A DNA stretch of 7,469 bases from an uncultured archaeon (GTDB lineage Archaea; Nanobdellota; Nanobdellia; Pacearchaeales; GW2011-AR1): the NCBI GenBank assembly GCA_903873955.1, contig CAIQQL010000074.1, positions 1 to 7,469 of the forward strand, read 5' to 3'. A model generated the notes under the pieces. The model was not told the origin of the DNA. It was given only the letters and a program-made list of their open reading frames with translations, and did not search any database. This document shows, one piece after another, positions 4,487-7,469 of the stretch (position 1 is the stretch's first letter; the number at the start of each line of letters is the position of its first letter). A program made the translations under genes and the position numbers.

Positions 4487-7039
4487 TTACATCTGATGTC
4501 GCTTGAAGAAGTACACTTTTGCAGCCTCAACTATGAGAAGATAGGTCAGGACCATAACACCCAGTATGATAAAGTATCGCCAAGGCAAGGCTGTAAAACC
4601 AAAAAGAGCACTCAATGGAGTAAATGGCAAGAGCAAGACCACCAAACCGATTATGCAACTGCTTAAGACGAGCCATTTACCAGGCTTACTCTTTAGAAAT
4701 GGAACACGATTTGTTCTGATGATGAAAACCACTAAAAGCTCAGTCATCATCGACTCCACAAACCAACCTGTCCTAAACAGGGTCTGTGAAGCATTGAAGA
4801 TGTATAACATGACAAAAAACGTAAGGAAGTCGTATATTGAGCTGATCAGCCCAAAAAGGATCATATAGCTCTTGATCAGGGAGATTTGCATACGTTTGGG
4901 TTTACGAAGGTTTTCCTCATCTACATTATCTATCGGGACCGCAAGCTGAGAACTATCATAGAGAAGGTTTACCAGAAGGATTTGTGTCGGTAGCATGGGA
5001 ATAAATGGCAAAAAGACCGATGACCCTGCTGCACTGACCATATTCCCGAAGTTTGAACTTGTGCCCATAAAGATGTATTTCATCGTATTGTTGAAGATCT
5101 TCCTTCCTTCAACGACCCCTTCCGCGAGCGTTTCCAGGCTTTTACGTAATAGAATCACATCCGAAGCGTCCTTTGTCACATCTACCGCATCGTTTACAGA
5201 TATTCCCACATCTGCCTCGTGCAAAGCCAGGATGTCGTTTACGCCATCTCCCAAATAACCTACATCATGCCCATTTCCCCGCAGGACTTTTATGACCTTT
5301 GCTTTATGCTCGGGAGATAATCTGCAGAAGATGTTTGCCTCTTCAACAAGTTCTTTCAGTTCATCCTCCTTAGCGTTATCAATCTCGGAGGCTATGACAA
5401 TCCTTTTTATGGGCAATCCTGCTTCCTTTGCTATCACCTCGGTGATGATCTCATTGTCTCCGGTAAGAATCTTAAAATCCACTCCCAGGCGTTTTAGACG
5501 CTCCAATGCAAAAGCCGTGGTCTTCTTAGGAGGGTCAACAAACGTTATGAACCCCAAGAAGGTGAGGTTTTTTTCATCCGCCGGTTCATAGGATTTCTTG
5601 TCCGGGATACTTGCATATGCCACTGCGACTACTCTTAGCCCCTTCTTTGACATCTCAATAAAAGTAGACTCTATTTTCTTCCTATAGCGGGTAATAGGTT
5701 TAACATTACCTTTGACTGACACTCTATTACAGACCTTAAGTATGGATATCGGGGATCCCTTTGCAATCATCTGTGTACCATCCCCCTCCCTATGGACTAT
5801 CACCGACATTCGTTTTCGCGTATAATCAAAGGGGATGTCATCGATGCGAGTGTAGTTCATCAGGTTGCTTCTGAGGATTTTGCTCGAATCCCTCCAGATA
5901 GCGACATCAATAGGGTCACCGATAAGTTTCTTTCCATGGACAATGGTGCTGTTGCATAATGCCCCGTACAACAAGATCTTTTCGTCGGTCATCTGGTTGA
6001 TGTCTACATTATTAAAAACTGATAATGTGCCCTCGGTCAGTGTTCCGGTCTTATCCGTACACAGGATGTCCATATTTCCAAAGTCCTCAATAGAAATCAA
6101 TCGTTTCACCACCACCTCTTTCTTAGCCATCTTATGAGCCCCTCTTGCAAGGCTAACGCTGATGATTGCAGGTAATAATTCCGGCGTTAGACCTATTGCA
6201 ATGGTCAATGCAAAGAGGAAAGAACCCAAGATATCATGCTTCAATAACGCATTAACAAAAAATATGCTTAATGTAAGGATAAGGGTGATCTTCAGTAGCA
6301 AAATACCAAAGCTTGTCAAACTTTTCTGAAATTCTGTCTGTGGATGCTCTTTAACGCTCTCTCCGGAAATCCTTCCAAATTCTGTGCGTAATGCTGTCGC
6401 AGTCACGATCCCTATCCCCTCACCCGCGGAAACAATGGTCCCTTGAAAAGCACAATTCTTCTGATCCCTGATCTCTAAATGTTCACTTTTTAAGGGATTT
6501 GCAATCTTATGGGTGGGCAATGACTCGCCCGTAAGTATGGCCTCGTTTACTTCCAGGTCTTTTGTTTGCAGCAGCCTTAGATCTGCAGGGACAATGCTTC
6601 CTATGGAAAGATAGACGATGTCTCCCTGGACGATATCCTGGACATTAATCTCCTTTTTTTCCCCACCCCTCATGACAATCGCCTTTGATGCGATCTTTCT
6701 TGTCAGGTCCTCTACAATCTTTTCTGAACGATATTCGTTATAAAATGAAAGCAGGGAAGAGAGGAGAATGATAGAAAAAATGATGATTGAATCGGTCTTT
6801 TCACCCCAGATTGCCGCTATGATCACCGCTCCAAAAAGCAGCCACAGCAATGGGCTTTTAAACTGCCGGAAAAAAATCTTAAATCCTTTAAACTTTTTCT
6901 TTTTCAGGATATTATGACCAAATCTTCTCAGCCTAGTATTTGCCTCTCCTTCCGACAGTCCATTGAGCGAACTATCTAATGAGACTAGAACCTCTTCCTC
7001 TTTTTTTGACCAAATGTCTTTCCCAACCAAGGGCTTCAT
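4487..7039 (-). CDS. mgtA: Magnesium-translocating P-type ATPase (P3B, MgtA-like)
   Basis: This 850-residue membrane pump uses ATP to move Mg2+ into the cell. The domains follow the P-ATPase order: N-terminal cation-ATPase segment (about 1-60), two helices (60-100), actuator domain with TGES (170-173), helices around GLTPELLP (283-290), phosphorylation site DKTGT (Asp329), nucleotide domain with KGSP (427-430), hinge motifs TGDN (526-529) and GDGVND (597-602), then six C-terminal helices. Features that separate MgtA from Ca2+ or heavy-metal pumps are TSSNFGN (660-666), NLLYDSSQ (691-698), VPIDNVDEE (701-709) and the TLFRTGWFVES region (753-763). It is about 50 residues shorter than the enterobacterial proteins, mainly at the N-terminus. 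GDGVND is followed by ILAL where APAL is usual. The TATA box lies about 25 bases upstream of the ATG at 7039, leaving no room for a leader riboswitch. Substrate assignment rests on the family motifs. Confidence 0.93.
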   Translation of the reverse strand: MKPLVGKDIWSKKEEEVLVSLDSSLNGLSEGEANTRLRRFGHNILKKKKFKGFKIFFRQFKSPLLWLLFGAVIIAAIWGEKTDSIIIFSIILLSSLLSFYNEYRSEKIVEDLTRKIASKAIVMRGGEKKEINVQDIVQGDIVYLSIGSIVPADLRLLQTKDLEVNEAILTGESLPTHKIANPLKSEHLEIRDQKNCAFQGTIVSAGEGIGIVTATALRTEFGRISGESVKEHPQTEFQKSLTSFGILLLKITLILTLSIFFVNALLKHDILGSFLFALTIAIGLTPELLPAIISVSLARGAHKMAKKEVVVKRLISIEDFGNMDILCTDKTGTLTEGTLSVFNNVDINQMTDEKILLYGALCNSTIVHGKKLIGDPIDVAIWRDSSKILRSNLMNYTRIDDIPFDYTRKRMSVIVHREGDGTQMIAKGSPISILKVCNRVSVKGNVKPITRYRKKIESTFIEMSKKGLRVVAVAYASIPDKKSYEPADEKNLTFLGFITFVDPPKKTTAFALERLKRLGVDFKILTGDNEIITEVIAKEAGLPIKRIVIASEIDNAKEDELKELVEEANIFCRLSPEHKAKVIKVLRGNGHDVGYLGDGVNDILALHEADVGISVNDAVDVTKDASDVILLRKSLETLAEGVVEGRKIFNNTMKYIFMGTSSNFGNMVSAAGSSVFLPFIPMLPTQILLVNLLYDSSQLAVPIDNVDEENLRKPKRMQISLIKSYMILFGLISSIYDFLTFFVMLYIFNASQTLFRTGWFVESMMTELLVVFIIRTNRVPFLKSKPGKWLVLSSCIIGLVVLLLPFTPLSALFGFTALPWRYFIILGVMVLTYLLIVEAAKVYFFKRHQM

Positions 7040-7043
7040 CTTG

Positions 7044-7113
7044 AATACTGAGGAAAATAAATATATAAGACTATCTAAATGAACAGTTGTTGAACTCTCT
7101 GCCCCTCAGTATT
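7044..7113. repeat. Perfect 10-bp inverted repeat bracketing the mgtA promoter
   Basis: AATACTGAGG at 7044-7053 is exactly complementary to CCTCAGTATT at 7104-7113, with 50 bases between. The interval contains the mgtA TATA box, and the inner arm falls within ten bases of the start codon. The two arms could be paired binding sites of a dimeric regulator that loops or blocks the promoter. A transcript hairpin is less likely, since the distal arm lies upstream of the predicted transcription start. Function is inferred from position only. Confidence 0.5.
7059..7068 (-). promoter_or_regulatory. TATA box of mgtA
   Basis: On the minus strand this reads TTATATATTT, centred about 25 bases before the ATG at 7039. 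It implies a leaderless or nearly leaderless mgtA transcript and transcription separate from purB, whose stop is 107 bases upstream of mgtA. Confidence 0.6.
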
Positions 7114-7129
7114 TCCTCTTTCTATTCAT

Positions 7130-7154
7130 TTACTTAAAGAACGGCATTAAGTAA
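7130..7154 (-). terminator. AT-rich hairpin at the end of purB
   Basis: TTACTTAA at 7130-7137 pairs exactly with TTAAGTAA at 7147-7154 across a nine-base loop. The stem spans the purB stop codon. A second overlapping pairing, AAAGAAC (7136-7142) with GTTCTTT (7157-7163), offers an alternative fold. No clean T tract follows on the minus strand, so termination is uncertain. The hairpin may instead mark or protect the mRNA 3' end. Confidence 0.3.
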
Positions 7155-7469
7155 GAGTTCTTTTTCGATAATACTTTCTGGCAACATCAGAAACAATCGC
7201 CTTACTTTCACCAAGATACTGCAAAGGATCCGTTATCTTTCTGATGGTTGCAGCATCTAATCTGCTTGTGACCTCGTTCTCGCCAAGAACAACATCGGTA
7301 AAAGGAATTTTATGATCCCAGGAGTAGGTTGCAAGTCTTCCCATCAAATCATGTGCCTGGCTTCTTGTCATAGGCCTTTCTGTTCTTCTAGCGTCAGTAA
7401 GATAGGTCATCACCTGCTGGGAAGTGACTACACCATAACTTCTCAATACTCGTTCGACGCTTCTTTGCT
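7147..7469 (-). CDS. purB: Adenylosuccinate lyase, C-terminal part (partial at window edge)
   Basis: The frame is open from the window edge to a TAA at 7147-7149, giving about 107 residues of the C-terminal domain; the start and catalytic regions lie outside. The TTG at 7444-7446 is an internal Leu codon, not the start. The fragment carries the family's C-terminal pattern: RSVERVLRSYGVVTSQQVM, then MTRSQAHDLMGRLATYSW, an EVTSRLDAATIRKI segment, and DPLQYLGESKAIVSDV. These match the R-x-x-A-H-E-L, L-D-P-x-x-Y-L-G and I-V positions of the AspA/fumarase superfamily's adenylosuccinate lyase branch. The enzyme cleaves SAICAR and adenylosuccinate, releasing fumarate, in de novo purine synthesis. 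A basic tail (YYRKRTLT) ends the protein. It lies upstream of mgtA on the same strand. Identification from a C-terminal third is good but not absolute. Confidence 0.8.
   Translation of the reverse strand, partial: QRSVERVLRSYGVVTSQQVMTYLTDARRTERPMTRSQAHDLMGRLATYSWDHKIPFTDVVLGENEVTSRLDAATIRKITDPLQYLGESKAIVSDVARKYYRKRTLT

Noticed and set aside
5292..5591. 99-residue plus-strand frame inside mgtA, and similar ones at 4566-4868, 4995-5258 and 5865-6137
   Set aside because: All are mirror frames of the P-type ATPase with low-complexity Ser/Arg/Phe composition and no independent support.
7040..7146. Mg2+-sensing leader riboswitch (M-box or mgtA leader type) before mgtA
   Set aside because: The TATA box lies about 25 bases before the start codon, leaving almost no leader, and no structured conserved RNA elements are apparent.
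1..7469. CRISPR arrays, tRNA or rRNA genes, transposons, integrases, toxin-antitoxin or known defence genes
   Set aside because: No regularly spaced repeats, no cloverleaf-like or rRNA-like stretch and no recombinase or transposase motif was seen. The PadR and small-protein pair does not resemble a toxin-antitoxin system, because the genes are divergent and neither resembles a toxin fold.

Overview
The window looks like a piece of a chromosome from an archaeon. Three signs point there. (1) At five genes a TATA-like element is centred about 24-26 bases before the start codon with no Shine-Dalgarno site, the archaeal leaderless arrangement. (2) There is a divergent pairing of a short PadR-type winged-helix regulator with a very small Cys-containing coiled-coil protein. 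(3) UMP synthesis is encoded as an OPRT-OMPDC fusion with divergent motifs. A DPANN-like lineage such as Woesearchaeota is my guess, made from general protein character and not proven. Protein-coding GC is about 40-45% in stretches I counted. The first 240 bases are only about 24% GC.

Layout. Bases 1-252 hold the 3' end of a Lys-rich reading frame that enters from outside the window. It runs into a seven-helix membrane protein (228-839, +) related in layout to CPBP-family membrane proteases but lacking most catalytic residues. Next is a divergent pair: a 54-residue Cys-containing coiled-coil protein (870-1034, -) and a 98-residue PadR-family regulator (1129-1425, +). A 339-residue protein that I do not recognise (1422-2441, -) converges on the regulator. 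It is transcribed divergently from an Aha1/SRPBCC-fold protein (2580-2990, +).

The right-hand 60% of the window is all on the minus strand. In transcription order it holds the 3' end of adenylosuccinate lyase purB (7147 to the window edge), a magnesium-type P-ATPase mgtA (4487-7039), and the OPRT-OMPDC fusion (2982-4427). These are a purine-pathway enzyme, a Mg2+ pump, and the last two steps of UMP synthesis. mgtA and the fusion gene each appear to have their own promoter, so this is better described as a co-oriented cluster than a single operon.

No rRNA, tRNA, CRISPR array, transposase or integrase was seen, and there is no clear defence or mobile system. The points most worth a second look are the divergent PadR/Cys-protein module, the perfect 10-bp inverted repeat bracketing the mgtA TATA box, the altered spacing of the OMPDC catalytic motif, the unrecognised 339-residue protein, and the composition break near base 200.
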